Source of the DNA: Phycisphaerales bacterium UBA1926
GTDB lineage: Bacteria; Planctomycetota; Phycisphaerae; Phycisphaerales; UBA1924
DNA: 20,597 nt
Direction of reading: 5' to 3'
Assembly (NCBI GenBank): GCA_002337215.1
Contig: DDFO01000025.1
Coordinates: 63,599-84,195 of the forward strand
The notes below the pieces were generated by a model. It did no database searches. It saw nothing but the letters and a program-made list of their open reading frames with translations, and was not told the DNA's origin. The position numbers were made by a program, and so were the translations under genes. Positions 7,501-15,448 of this stretch are shown here, in pieces (position 1 is the first letter of the stretch; every line of letters starts with the position of its first letter).

Positions 7501-8349
7501 ATGGGAATCGTCGGCATCGACATCGGCGGGAGTTCGGTCAAGGCCGTCCGGCTCGGGGCTGCCGATGCGCATACCCGCGTTGAATCCAGAGCCGAAATCG
7601 CAGAGCCCTCGCCCGATCACATCTCCGCCGCGTTCCGTGAGATCTCGCGTTCATTACCGATCGAACCGACCGACCGCGTCGCGGTCTGCCTGCCGGGCCT
7701 GATCGACCGATCAAGCGGCATTGTGCTCCGCGCATCGAACCTCCCACGGATGATCGGTGTCAGCCCGACCGATCTCGTGCGCGAATCGATCGGGATCATG
7801 CCGGCTCGGGTCATGACCGACGCCGCCGCGTGGGGTCTCGGCGTCTTGGAACGCGAAAAGTTACAGGGTCGGCTGCTCGTGCTCGCGATCGGAACCGGTG
7901 TCGGCGCCGCGTTCATGGTTCACGGCCAGGCCGTCACCCTCGACGGCGTGACGCCGGGGCATGTCGGCATGATCGACGTCGCGCTCGGCGAAGCCGACCC
8001 GCCCCGCACGGGCGACGGAACACCCGGCGTCCTCGAGGCGTACGTCGGACGTCACACGCTCTCGGCCCGCTTCGGGAATGACCGACTCGCCGACGCGATC
8101 GCGAGGCTCGACGCCGGTGATCCGGCGATCCGTGCGCTCGCGAAAGCATTACGGATCTGCCACGCGATCTATAAACCCGATGCCATCCGTCTCGTGGGCG
8201 GCGTGGGCGCCATGCTGACGCCCTGTCTCCAGTTGATCGAAACACAGACGCGGGACGGGCTCTCCAGAGTCGCCCAGAATGCATGGACGCTCGACGCCAT
8301 CGACGACATCTTCCTCGCCGCTCAGGGCGCCGCGCGATCCATCCGCTGA
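7501..8349 (+). CDS. ROK family sugar kinase without the zinc-binding cysteine motif
   Basis: This is an ATP-dependent sugar kinase of the ROK branch of the actin/hexokinase fold. The ATG at 7501 follows GGGGGACGGGG and begins directly with the phosphate-1 motif GIVGIDIGGSSVK, so longer forms from 7267 are unlikely. The product has 282 residues. The catalytic Asp is Asp107 in MTDAAAWGLG, and the phosphate-2 loop is AIGTGVGAAF. The usual ROK zinc site (CxCGxxGC) is absent: the matching stretch reads GDGTPGVLEAYVG. The GExGH substrate motif reads PGHVGM. This departs from glucokinase, NagK and NanK. In this neighbourhood the likely substrate is GlcNAc, MurNAc or a related sugar, but that is inference. 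Confidence 0.85.
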   Translation: MGIVGIDIGGSSVKAVRLGAADAHTRVESRAEIAEPSPDHISAAFREISRSLPIEPTDRVAVCLPGLIDRSSGIVLRASNLPRMIGVSPTDLVRESIGIMPARVMTDAAAWGLGVLEREKLQGRLLVLAIGTGVGAAFMVHGQAVTLDGVTPGHVGMIDVALGEADPPRTGDGTPGVLEAYVGRHTLSARFGNDRLADAIARLDAGDPAIRALAKALRICHAIYKPDAIRLVGGVGAMLTPCLQLIETQTRDGLSRVAQNAWTLDAIDDIFLAAQGAARSIR

Positions 8350-8404
8350 CCGCCCATCCACTTGAGCCTCAATCTGAGATGGTTCATTCCGCTGGAGGAA
8401 CCCA

Positions 8405-10000
8405 TCACGAGCCGGCACCAATAGAGGCATCGCGCCGACCCAGGCAGCACACGCCGAAACTCAACGCCGACGCCGCGGTGAGTTTCCAGACAAACGCCGC
8501 ATCAAGAACCGACCGGAAGCCGCCAGCGATGCCCTCGGTCGGCTCTGAGAGATCGAACCACATCCCCCACCCAATCGGCTGCATCAACGCCACCGCGATG
8601 AACCCGACGACCAACGCCGCGATCACCGACCCAGGATTGCCTCGCCGCGTGAGCAGCGCCGTGAAGAAGACGCCGATCAGCCCCGCATAGGCGTACGTCA
8701 TAACCGTGAGCGCGAACGTCAACAACGTACTCTGCGAGTCCTGCTCACGCTGCGCGGCGTCGAGCCAGATGCAGACCGACGCGAACACGGCGAGGATGAC
8801 GCCCCAGAACACAACGCCGGTCCGCCCCACCGCCACGAGTTGCTGCTCCGACGCATCGGGCCGCCACCGCCGGTAAAAATCGTTCACAAATGTCGAGGAC
8901 ATCGCATTGATCGCGCTGTTCAGGCTCGATAGCCCCGCCGCGAAGAGGCCGGCCATCATCAATCCGGCAAGCCCGGGCGGCATCTCATCGACGATGAACG
9001 CGAGAAAGACCTGACGCGAATCATCCGGGGCCGTCGTGCCCGCATCACCGATCAGATCCGGGCGTTGATAGAACACGAACAGCAGGAGCCCGACGATAAG
9101 AAAGAGAAGCACCGACGGTACACCAAGCAGAATGCCCCCGATGATCGAACGCGCGCTCGACTTCGCATCCCGGCACGTCAGCAAACGCTGCGCGAGGTCC
9201 TGATCCGTACCGTACGAGCCGATTCCCATGACCGTGAACCCGAGCACCGCCGCGGGGAGTGAGAACGCGAGCGTCGGGTCCGACGACAACTCAAAGACCG
9301 TCAGCTTCGAAGTGCCATCGGGCATCCCCGATGCGAGCGCCGCGTACACCTCGGCAGGACCCACATCGATCCGGAGCGCGATGACAACGATCGCGGCGAC
9401 GCACGCCCCGAGCAACACGACCATCTGGATCACGTCCGACCAGATCACGCTCGCAACCCCTCCTACGAGCGTGTAGAGCACACCCACAATCGTGAGCACA
9501 CCGATCGCGACGAGCAGATGCACCGGCGCTAGGTCGCCGAAGAGAATCAAGCTCGCGGGCATCGCGCCGATGTAGATCCTCGCCCCACTCGCCAGAACAC
9601 GGCCGAGGAGAAACGCGACGCTCGCGGCCCGCCCGGCACCGTGACCCATCCGGTTCCCGAGGAACTGGTAGATCGTCTGCACACGCTCGCGGAAGAATGC
9701 CGGGATGAATAGTGTCGCGATCACGATCGCCGCGAGCAACATCCCGATGTTCGTCGACAGATACGTCAGATCGCCCCGGTAACCCTGTTCGGGGACACCG
9801 ATAAATGACGCGGCGGACATCGACGTTGCGACGAGCGACACAGCCGCCGCCCAGGCCGGGATCCGCCCGCCTCCCCGAAAATAGTCATCAGTGGACGCCT
9901 GCTTGCGACGGTTGATGAGCGTGCCCGTGCCCGCGAGGCATGCGAAATACAACACGATCACACCCCAGTCGAACCACCCGAGCGGGCTGTTGAACTCCAT
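8405..10000 (-). CDS. Sodium:solute symporter (SSS/SLC5 family)
   Basis: This inner-membrane sodium-coupled sugar or organic-solute importer has 531 residues and roughly 13 membrane segments. Family landmarks include the first helix WGVIVLYFACLAGTGTL and the STDDYFRGGGRIPAW linker. SLVATSMSAASFIGVPEQGY is in the second helix region. GGVASVIWSDVIQMVV and the central GSYGTDQDLAQRLL follow, and AGLMMAGLFAAGLSSLNSAINAMSS contains the sodium-site Ser residues. It converges on the kinase gene (55-base gap) and diverges from the GH20 gene. The placement suggests import of the sugar or disaccharide processed by its neighbours. No AmpG- or PTS-type importer is seen here. No strong ribosome binding site sits at the usual distance from the ATG. 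Confidence 0.94.
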   Translation of the reverse strand: MEFNSPLGWFDWGVIVLYFACLAGTGTLINRRKQASTDDYFRGGGRIPAWAAAVSLVATSMSAASFIGVPEQGYRGDLTYLSTNIGMLLAAIVIATLFIPAFFRERVQTIYQFLGNRMGHGAGRAASVAFLLGRVLASGARIYIGAMPASLILFGDLAPVHLLVAIGVLTIVGVLYTLVGGVASVIWSDVIQMVVLLGACVAAIVVIALRIDVGPAEVYAALASGMPDGTSKLTVFELSSDPTLAFSLPAAVLGFTVMGIGSYGTDQDLAQRLLTCRDAKSSARSIIGGILLGVPSVLLFLIVGLLLFVFYQRPDLIGDAGTTAPDDSRQVFLAFIVDEMPPGLAGLMMAGLFAAGLSSLNSAINAMSSTFVNDFYRRWRPDASEQQLVAVGRTGVVFWGVILAVFASVCIWLDAAQREQDSQSTLLTFALTVMTYAYAGLIGVFFTALLTRRGNPGSVIAALVVGFIAVALMQPIGWGMWFDLSEPTEGIAGGFRSVLDAAFVWKLTAASALSFGVCCLGRRDASIGAGS

Positions 10001-10055
10001 CGTTCGAGCGTACCGCCTCCGACTCTCTGGCGCACCGCCCGAGCCCCGCCGAGGC

Positions 10056-10061
10056 TATAGC
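10056..10061 (+). promoter_or_regulatory. Candidate -10 box before the GH20 gene
   Basis: TATAGC lies about 25 bases before the GTG chosen as the GH20 start, in the 85-base divergent gap between symporter and hydrolase. Transcription would begin close to the in-frame ATG at 10068, leaving that codon without a leader. This is one reason to prefer the GTG at 10086. No -35 element is recognisable. Confidence 0.3.
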
Positions 10062-10085
10062 ATCGCGATGGATCGGGGAGACGCC

Positions 10086-11831
10086 GTGACCAGCCGCGAC
10101 CGCAATGTATCCGATGAACCCTACCGATTCGTGCTGCCGCAGCCGCGGCGGATATCGCGCACCGGGATGTCAGTGAACCGGGCTCAGATTGACGCGGCCC
10201 CGGCGGTCGATCGTGACTCTTCCATACCCCGAGGCGGCTACATACTCAGGATCAGCCCGGCCGGCGTGGCGATCACCGTCAGCGACGAGGCCGGAGCCCG
10301 GCACGCGAACGCGACGCTCGCCCAGATCCGACGGCTCCCGGGCAACGAGTTCCCCGCCGCGATCATAGAAGATGAACCGACGCTCGCCCGTCGAGGCGTC
10401 ATGCTCGACGTGTCCCGCTGCCGTATCCCCCAGATGCGCGAATCCGCCTGCATGATCGAGACGTTCGCGTCGCTCAAACTCGATCACTTGCAGTGCTACA
10501 CCGAGCACGCGTTCGCGTACCGCGACCATCCCTCGGTATGGGAAGGCACCGACCCCATCACGCCACCTGAAGCCCGCTCGCTCGACGGGCTCTGCCGGAG
10601 GCACGGCATCGAGCTTGCCGCGAACCAGAACTGTTTCGGCCACCTGACGCGTTGGCTCAAGCAGCCCGAATACGCGAGGCTCGCCGAGACCCATGCCGAT
10701 TGGGTCTTCGCCGGAATGCCCCGCTCTGGCCCGTTCAGCCTCTGCCCAACCGACGCTCGGTCACTCCCGTTCGTCGAGAGCCTGCTCGACGAGTTGCTCC
10801 CCTGCTTTGAGTCGAATCTGGTCAACATCGGCTGCGACGAGACCTACGACGTGGGGCAGGGACGATCTGCGGGAGCCGTGAACGCTCTCGGAAAAGCAGA
10901 GGTCTACGGCAAATTCGTCGGCGCAATTTGCCGCGCGGTCCTTGACCGCAGGAAAACCCCGATGTTCTGGGCGGACATCGCCCGGGCCCACCCTCGTGCG
11001 GTCGGACACATCCCAGCGGAAGCCCATGCCTTGGTCTGGGGATACGAGCCGGGGCACGACTTCACCGCCGAAGGAGCGCTGCACCGCGAGCAGGGCCGAG
11101 CCTGGTGGGTCTGCCCCGGGACGAGTTCGTGGCGGGGATTTACAGGCCGAACCACGGAGCGCCGCGCCAACATCCGAGAGGCCGCCTTCGCGGGTGTCTC
11201 TGGAGGCGCAGCCGGGATGCTGATCACGGACTGGGGCGATCTGGGCCACCGTCAGGTCTGGCCGATCGCCCTGCTTGCGATCACCGACGGCGCCGACGCC
11301 GCGTGGACGGGCGAGGCCCGAGGCACCGATTTCCTCCAGGCCGCGAGCCTGCAAGTTTTCGGCGACCCATCCGGCAATGTCGCCCCGTGGATCGAAGAAC
11401 TTGGAAACGCCGACGAACCGATCCGGGCAATCGCCGGACCACCGACCGCCGACAAGACTCCGAGCAGGCTCGCCAACGCGTCGGCACTCTTCACCGAACT
11501 CCACCCCCCACCCCTCCGACTCGGGTTGCCCGCATCCACCGTCCCTTGGCGGGACTGTCGCGATCGGTTGGAGAACCTCGGAACCCGCGTCCCCACCGGC
11601 GGCGGCCCGCTCATCGAAGCGGAACTCCGGCACGCCCTCGCCTGCTCGCTCTGGTCGTGCGATGTCGCGATCGCCCGCCGGGGTGGTGCGATCGACGCCG
11701 CCTCGCTGCGCACCCAGCGAGAGGCGATCACGCGTGAGCACGATCGTCTTTGGCGCCTCCGATCCCGACCCGGTGGCCTCGACGAGAGCCTCGCCTACTG
11801 GAACGAGATCGAGCTCGGAGAGAGGTCGTGA
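10086..11831 (+). CDS. GH20-like beta-N-acetylhexosaminidase, probably cytoplasmic
   Basis: This is a glycoside hydrolase of the GH20 type, expected to remove terminal beta-linked GlcNAc or GalNAc by substrate-assisted catalysis. I chose GTG at 10086 because GGGGAG lies five bases upstream; ATG at 10068 lacks a ribosome binding site. The product has 581 residues. A small GH20b-like N-terminal domain (about 1-110) precedes the TIM barrel opening RRGVMLDVSRCRIPQM. The catalytic Asp251-Glu252 pair is in NIGCDETYDVG. Aromatic and acidic residues such as MLITDWGD follow later in the barrel. No signal peptide is visible, so it probably acts on imported sugars. It is the first gene of a run with anmK, whose GTG overlaps its stop codon. 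It may do the job of NagZ here. Confidence 0.82.
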   Translation: MTSRDRNVSDEPYRFVLPQPRRISRTGMSVNRAQIDAAPAVDRDSSIPRGGYILRISPAGVAITVSDEAGARHANATLAQIRRLPGNEFPAAIIEDEPTLARRGVMLDVSRCRIPQMRESACMIETFASLKLDHLQCYTEHAFAYRDHPSVWEGTDPITPPEARSLDGLCRRHGIELAANQNCFGHLTRWLKQPEYARLAETHADWVFAGMPRSGPFSLCPTDARSLPFVESLLDELLPCFESNLVNIGCDETYDVGQGRSAGAVNALGKAEVYGKFVGAICRAVLDRRKTPMFWADIARAHPRAVGHIPAEAHALVWGYEPGHDFTAEGALHREQGRAWWVCPGTSSWRGFTGRTTERRANIREAAFAGVSGGAAGMLITDWGDLGHRQVWPIALLAITDGADAAWTGEARGTDFLQAASLQVFGDPSGNVAPWIEELGNADEPIRAIAGPPTADKTPSRLANASALFTELHPPPLRLGLPASTVPWRDCRDRLENLGTRVPTGGGPLIEAELRHALACSLWSCDVAIARRGGAIDAASLRTQREAITREHDRLWRLRSRPGGLDESLAYWNEIELGERS

Positions 11832-12732
11832 GTGCCCAGCGACCCGACGATCGCATCGTCGCGGGCTGCATGAGCGGGACCAGCTGCGATGCGGTCGACG
11901 CCGTGGTTCTCCGAGTGTGCCCGCCCGGCACGCCCACTCCGATCCCGGTTCTTGGATCCGCGTCGAGATCGCTGGGGCCGACCGGCACCGAGTTGCTGGC
12001 CATCTCGCACGGCGCGCGGCGGACATCGGGCGAGATCCGGAATGCCGTCGCGATGCTGACAAACATCCACGCCGAAGCGATCAGCGCGGCTGTACACGAT
12101 GCAGGCGTCAACCCCGAGCTGATCGCCTGCCACGGCCAGACGCTCTTCCACCGCGACGGTCTCTCCTGGCAGGCCGTCGCGCCGGCACCGATCGCGCGCC
12201 GATTCAACGCCCCGGTTGTTCACGATCTCCGGAGTGCCGATATCGCGGCCGGCGGACAGGGTGCCCCCATCACGCCGATGGCCGACCGCTTCCTGTACGC
12301 CGACCATGCCCCCGCCGCGATCGTCAACCTCGGCGGCTACTGCAACATCACCTCCCTGGATTCGGACGGACACACCGAAGGCCGAGACGTCTGCGTCTGC
12401 AATCAGCTTCTGGATCATGCCGCGGTCCGGCTGCTGGGAACGCCGTACGACCGGGACGGTGCTTGTGCGCTGCAGCGCCGCGCCGATCCCGATGCAACCG
12501 CCGCGATCACGTCGGTGCTGAGCCCAGAACATGCGACGTCTCCGACGAAGTGGGCGTGCCTGCTCAAGCCCGCGAAGCGATGGCGATCGCCCCGCTCGGG
12601 CTACGCTGCCTCGATGGACAATCGATCACGCTCCCGGGAGTCACCGGCTGCACCACCCCGGCTCCGGTCTCGGGGTGCTGGACGCTCCCCCCGGATGGTT
12701 CGTGGAAGGTCAGTACAAGTTTGACGCGTTAG
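11828..12732 (+). pseudogene. anmK: Anhydro-N-acetylmuramic acid kinase, internally deleted and frameshifted
   Basis: Intact AnmK opens and phosphorylates 1,6-anhydro-MurNAc to MurNAc-6-phosphate, the substrate of MurQ. The GTG start overlaps the GH20 stop, with GGAGAG upstream. The first part is clear: GCMSGTSCDAVD, ACHGQTLFHRD, ADIAAGGQGAPITPMAD, NLGGYCNI, and GRDVCVCNQLLD with the catalytic-type Asp187. After YDRDG (about 12446) the family's next 75 or so residues are missing. These include the PPKSTGRE-like and GGG adenosine motifs. The C-terminal part, DEVGVPAQAREAMAIAPL to TLPGVTGC and APVSGCWTLP, reads in another frame from about 12532 to the stop at 12730-12732. The span encodes about 300 residues against roughly 370 usual. 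One out-of-frame deletion would explain both defects. A natural short variant is unlikely because of the frame change; an assembly error is possible. Confidence 0.8.
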
Positions 12733-12759
12733 GACCGTACGAAGCGTTCGAGAGATGCC

Positions 12760-13671
12760 ATGCCGACACCCCCGCCGGATCGATCCGGGATCACCACCGA
12801 ACACCGAAACCCCGCGTCGGGGAATCTCCACAGCCTCGACGTGCGCGCGTGCGTCGATCTGATCAACACCGAGAACCGCGCTGTCTTTGACGCGATGGAC
12901 GCCGCGGCCGATACGCTCGCCGAGTTGATCCAGCGGGCCGAGCCCGGGTTCACGCGAGGCGGTCGTTTGATCTACCTCGGCGCCGGGACCTCGGGCCGGC
13001 TGGGCGTGCTCGACGCTTCCGAAGCCCCGCCGACGTTCCAGGTCGAGGAAGGCCGGGTCGTGGGCGTGATCGCCGGAGGAGACGCCGCGCTGAAAAAATC
13101 CAGCGAATCCCGCGAGGACGAGCCCGACGGGGCGGAGCCCGCTCTGCGCTCACTCGCACTCTCGGATGACGACACCGTGATCGGGCTCGCGGCGGGGGGC
13201 ACAACGCCCTTTGTGCGCGGCGGGCTCCGGGTCGCCAAGCGGCTCGCACCAGGCTGTGTCACCGGGATGATCTCGTGCGCGCCGATCGAATCACCACCCG
13301 GGGCCGACGTGCTCATCGTCTTGCCCACGGGACCGGAGGTCGTCACTGGATCGACGCGGATGAAGGCCGGCACGGCGACCAAGCTCGCGATCAACACAAT
13401 CTCGACGACGCTCATGGTGCGCACAGGACGGGTCTACCAGAACCTGATGGTGGATCTCCGCGCGACCAACGACAAACTCAGGGACCGAGCGGCCCGGATC
13501 GTCGCCGAGCTGACGGGGCTCGCTCGCGATGACTGCTTCGCGTTGCTCGACGACGCGGGCGGCTCGGTCAAGCACGCCGTGATCATGCACAGATTGGATG
13601 TCTCACGGGACGAGGCCGAAGGCTTGCTGACCGAAGCCGGGAGCCGGCTCGATCGCGTGCTCGATCGCTGA
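12760..13671 (+). CDS. murQ: N-acetylmuramic acid 6-phosphate etherase
   Basis: MurQ removes D-lactate from MurNAc-6-phosphate to give GlcNAc-6-phosphate in the cytoplasm. The gene is intact: 303 residues, the usual length. The SIS domain begins with YLGAGTSGRLGVLDASEAPPT, where Glu88 corresponds to the catalytic Glu83 of the E. coli enzyme. Glu119, in SREDEPDG, corresponds to Glu114. The second signature, GPEVVTGSTRMKAGTATKL, is complete, as is the following NLMVDLRATNDKL. The C-terminal helical region has VSRDEAEGLL. It lies 27 bases after the broken anmK in the same direction and probably shares its message. Its 3' end overlaps the facing peptidase remnant by 69 bases. Confidence 0.97.
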   Translation: MPTPPPDRSGITTEHRNPASGNLHSLDVRACVDLINTENRAVFDAMDAAADTLAELIQRAEPGFTRGGRLIYLGAGTSGRLGVLDASEAPPTFQVEEGRVVGVIAGGDAALKKSSESREDEPDGAEPALRSLALSDDDTVIGLAAGGTTPFVRGGLRVAKRLAPGCVTGMISCAPIESPPGADVLIVLPTGPEVVTGSTRMKAGTATKLAINTISTTLMVRTGRVYQNLMVDLRATNDKLRDRAARIVAELTGLARDDCFALLDDAGGSVKHAVIMHRLDVSRDEAEGLLTEAGSRLDRVLDR

Positions 13672-14075
13672 GATGCCGCTCGATCGCGGATCGATCACGT
13701 ACGCCGTCCCCCGCTTGCGGCGGAGCCAGACATTGGAGAGATCCTTTGCTCGGTAGATCCGGCGGGCCGCGCCTTCATCCCGCAATGCGGGGTCGATGAA
13801 GATCGCGTCGCCCGATTCGGTGAGCCCGGTGAGAACGATCAGGTGCCCATTGTCCGATTCGTAGGGCATGCCACGGACCTCGCCCCACGAGGCGATCGGC
13901 ATGAAGGGCGTGTAGGGACCGTCCCCGCTCGCACATGCTACCTCGGCGACAAGCCCCGAGCCCTCGGGAACATCGGCGTTGAACGACAGGATCATCTCCG
14001 TGAACGGGTGCTCGGGCATCACCAGAAAGGAACCCGAAACACGGGCTCGGAAACCCGATCCGACGATCTCGACGC
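13603..14075 (-). pseudogene. C39-like peptidase family remnant lacking its middle and 5' end
   Basis: Two pieces of a C39-like papain-fold peptidase are joined. The first (about 14075-13880) holds the beta-rich N-terminal part: SGFRARVSGSFLV, then PFTEMILSFNADVPEGSGLVAEV and IASWGE. The second (about 13877-13603) holds the end of the peptidase domain: MPYESDNGHLIVLTGLT with the catalytic-type His, AIFIDPAL with the Asp, and RKRGTAYVIDP. In related proteins as I remember them, some 200 residues lie between these pieces, including the CSPTS segment with the catalytic Cys; here there are about a dozen. The signal peptide is also missing, because the frame upstream of about 14075 is antisense to lysA. 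The open frame extends to 14247, but that extra part does not look like the family. It is inactive if the sequence is right. Confidence 0.65.
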
Positions 14076-14085
14076 CGATATCTCG

Positions 14086-15081
14086 CGTGCGTTCGGCGTC
14101 GGGAAGCCGGCGAGCCGGGGCCCGGTCGGCCTCTTCAATGTCGAGAGCGTCGGCGAGTTCGAACGCCTCGACCGGCTCGCACAGGAGTTGGGCGTCGCCG
14201 CGCGCGTCGCCGTGCGGGTCAACCCCGATGTCGATGCGAAGACGCATCCGTACACGACCACGGTGCGCTCTCGCAACAAATTCGGGATCGCGCTCGCCGA
14301 TGCTGAGGCGATGTACGCCGCGTGGTCATCATCGCGAGCCGACGACCTGCCCGGGGCGCACCCGGCAGGACTCCATATGCACATCGGTTCGCCTGTCTAC
14401 GACATAGAGCCCTTCACGGACGTTACGCGGACGCTCGTCTTGTTGGCTGCTCGGCTGCGGGACGCGGGCGTGGGTGTCGAACTGCTCGATCTGGGCGGAG
14501 GCTGGCCGAGCGCCTACGCACCGAGCCAGATCCGGGACCTAGGGGCGTTCGAGGGTGCGTTCACCGCCGAGCTAACTTCCGAGCTCGATCGGGGCACGGC
14601 GATCCACCTCAAGCCTGGACGGTCGATCATCGCGAACAACGCGGTGCTGCTCACACGGGTCGAGCATATCAAACGCACCCCTCTGAACCGGTTCCTGATC
14701 TGCGACGCGGGGATGCACGCCCTGCTGCGTCCCGCGCTCTACTACGGGGCGCAGCACGCCGTATGGCCTGTCCGAGCCGGTGCAGGACCGTTCGACGCGG
14801 ACACGGCGGAGGACGCGGACACGGTTCCCGCGGACGTCGTCGGCCCGATTTGTGAGACCGGTGAGTTCTTCGCGACGGACCGCGCGATCCCGGAGGTTGA
14901 GCCGGGCGCGCTGCTCTCGGTTTCTGGTGCCGGCGCTTACGGCATGTCCATGACATCGACCTACAGCCAGCACCTACGCCCGGCGGAGGTCCTCGTTGGC
15001 GTGGACGGCTCGGTCTCGCTGATCCGCCGACGCGAGGATCCCGCGGACATGCTCCGCAACGAAGCGGCGGTCTGGGCATGA
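14086..15081 (+). pseudogene. lysA: Diaminopimelate decarboxylase, N-terminally truncated
   Basis: LysA is a PLP enzyme that decarboxylates meso-diaminopimelate to lysine. The visible part starts near LFNVESVGEFERL (Phe codon at 14134) and runs to the normal C-terminus. It includes RVNPDVDAKTHPYT, NKFGI, HMHIGSPV, LLDLGGGWPSAY, LKPGRSI, GPICETGEF and GAGAYGMSMTSTYS. The first 110 or more residues of the family are missing. They carry the YAxKAN motif with the PLP-binding lysine and the GAG-DVVSGGEL region, so the product could not bind PLP normally. The frame is open further left to 13843, but that part is antisense to the peptidase remnant and shows no LysA features. LKPGR replaces the usual EPGR, and CETGE the usual CES-D, so the surviving part is also divergent. 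Confidence 0.75.
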
Positions 15082-15154
15082 GCCGGTCGAACAGGATCAC
15101 GGCGTGGGCACATAGATCGACCACGGAACGCGCGTGAACGCGTACGCTCCGCGT

Positions 15155-15358
15155 ATGAAACGATGGAACGTCCGGAGTTCGCTCGGTCTCTGTGCCGCGA
15201 CATGCGGCCTGCTGTCGGCGTGCGTCGCACACGACCGCGATCACGATCGATCCGGGGGCCGCGACCGGGTCGCCGCCGTTGCGGACGAACTGCGGACCGA
15301 TCCACGGACGGGCCCGCTGGAGGTCATCGCTCGGGGATTGCTCGACAACGATGAATGA
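15155..15358 (+). CDS. Small lipoprotein, 67 residues
   Basis: A short gene encodes a lipoprotein signal peptide: MKRW, a hydrophobic stretch, then the lipobox LSAC with Cys23. The mature part is only about 45 residues, charged and rich in Asp and Arg, ending AVADELRTDPRTGPLEVIARGLLDNDE. I recognise no domain. I chose ATG at 15155 over the GTG at 15134 because it gives a compact signal peptide; neither has a clear ribosome binding site. The amidase gene begins 90 bases downstream in the same direction, so they may share a message. Maturation would need Lnt, whose gene lies at the right end of the window. Two extra Cys within the signal region (13 and 17) are unusual. Confidence 0.6.
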   Translation: MKRWNVRSSLGLCAATCGLLSACVAHDRDHDRSGGRDRVAAVADELRTDPRTGPLEVIARGLLDNDE

Positions 15359-15448
15359 GATCGCGAAGGGCGAGCCCGCAGCTCCACGATCGCGGCCGCA
15401 CAGACAGGCCGCACCAGCAGGCCATACGGACCAAGTGAGGATCCCCGG

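Noticed and set aside
11275..12732. A 485-codon plus-strand frame overlapping GH20 and anmK
   Set aside because: Only its last 65 or so codons are meaningful, as the frameshifted end of anmK. The rest is an Arg/Pro-rich shadow.
14086..14247. N-terminal extension of the peptidase frame up to the ATG at 14247
   Set aside because: This part is antisense to the lysA coding sequence and has no signal peptide or family resemblance, so it is not peptidase sequence.
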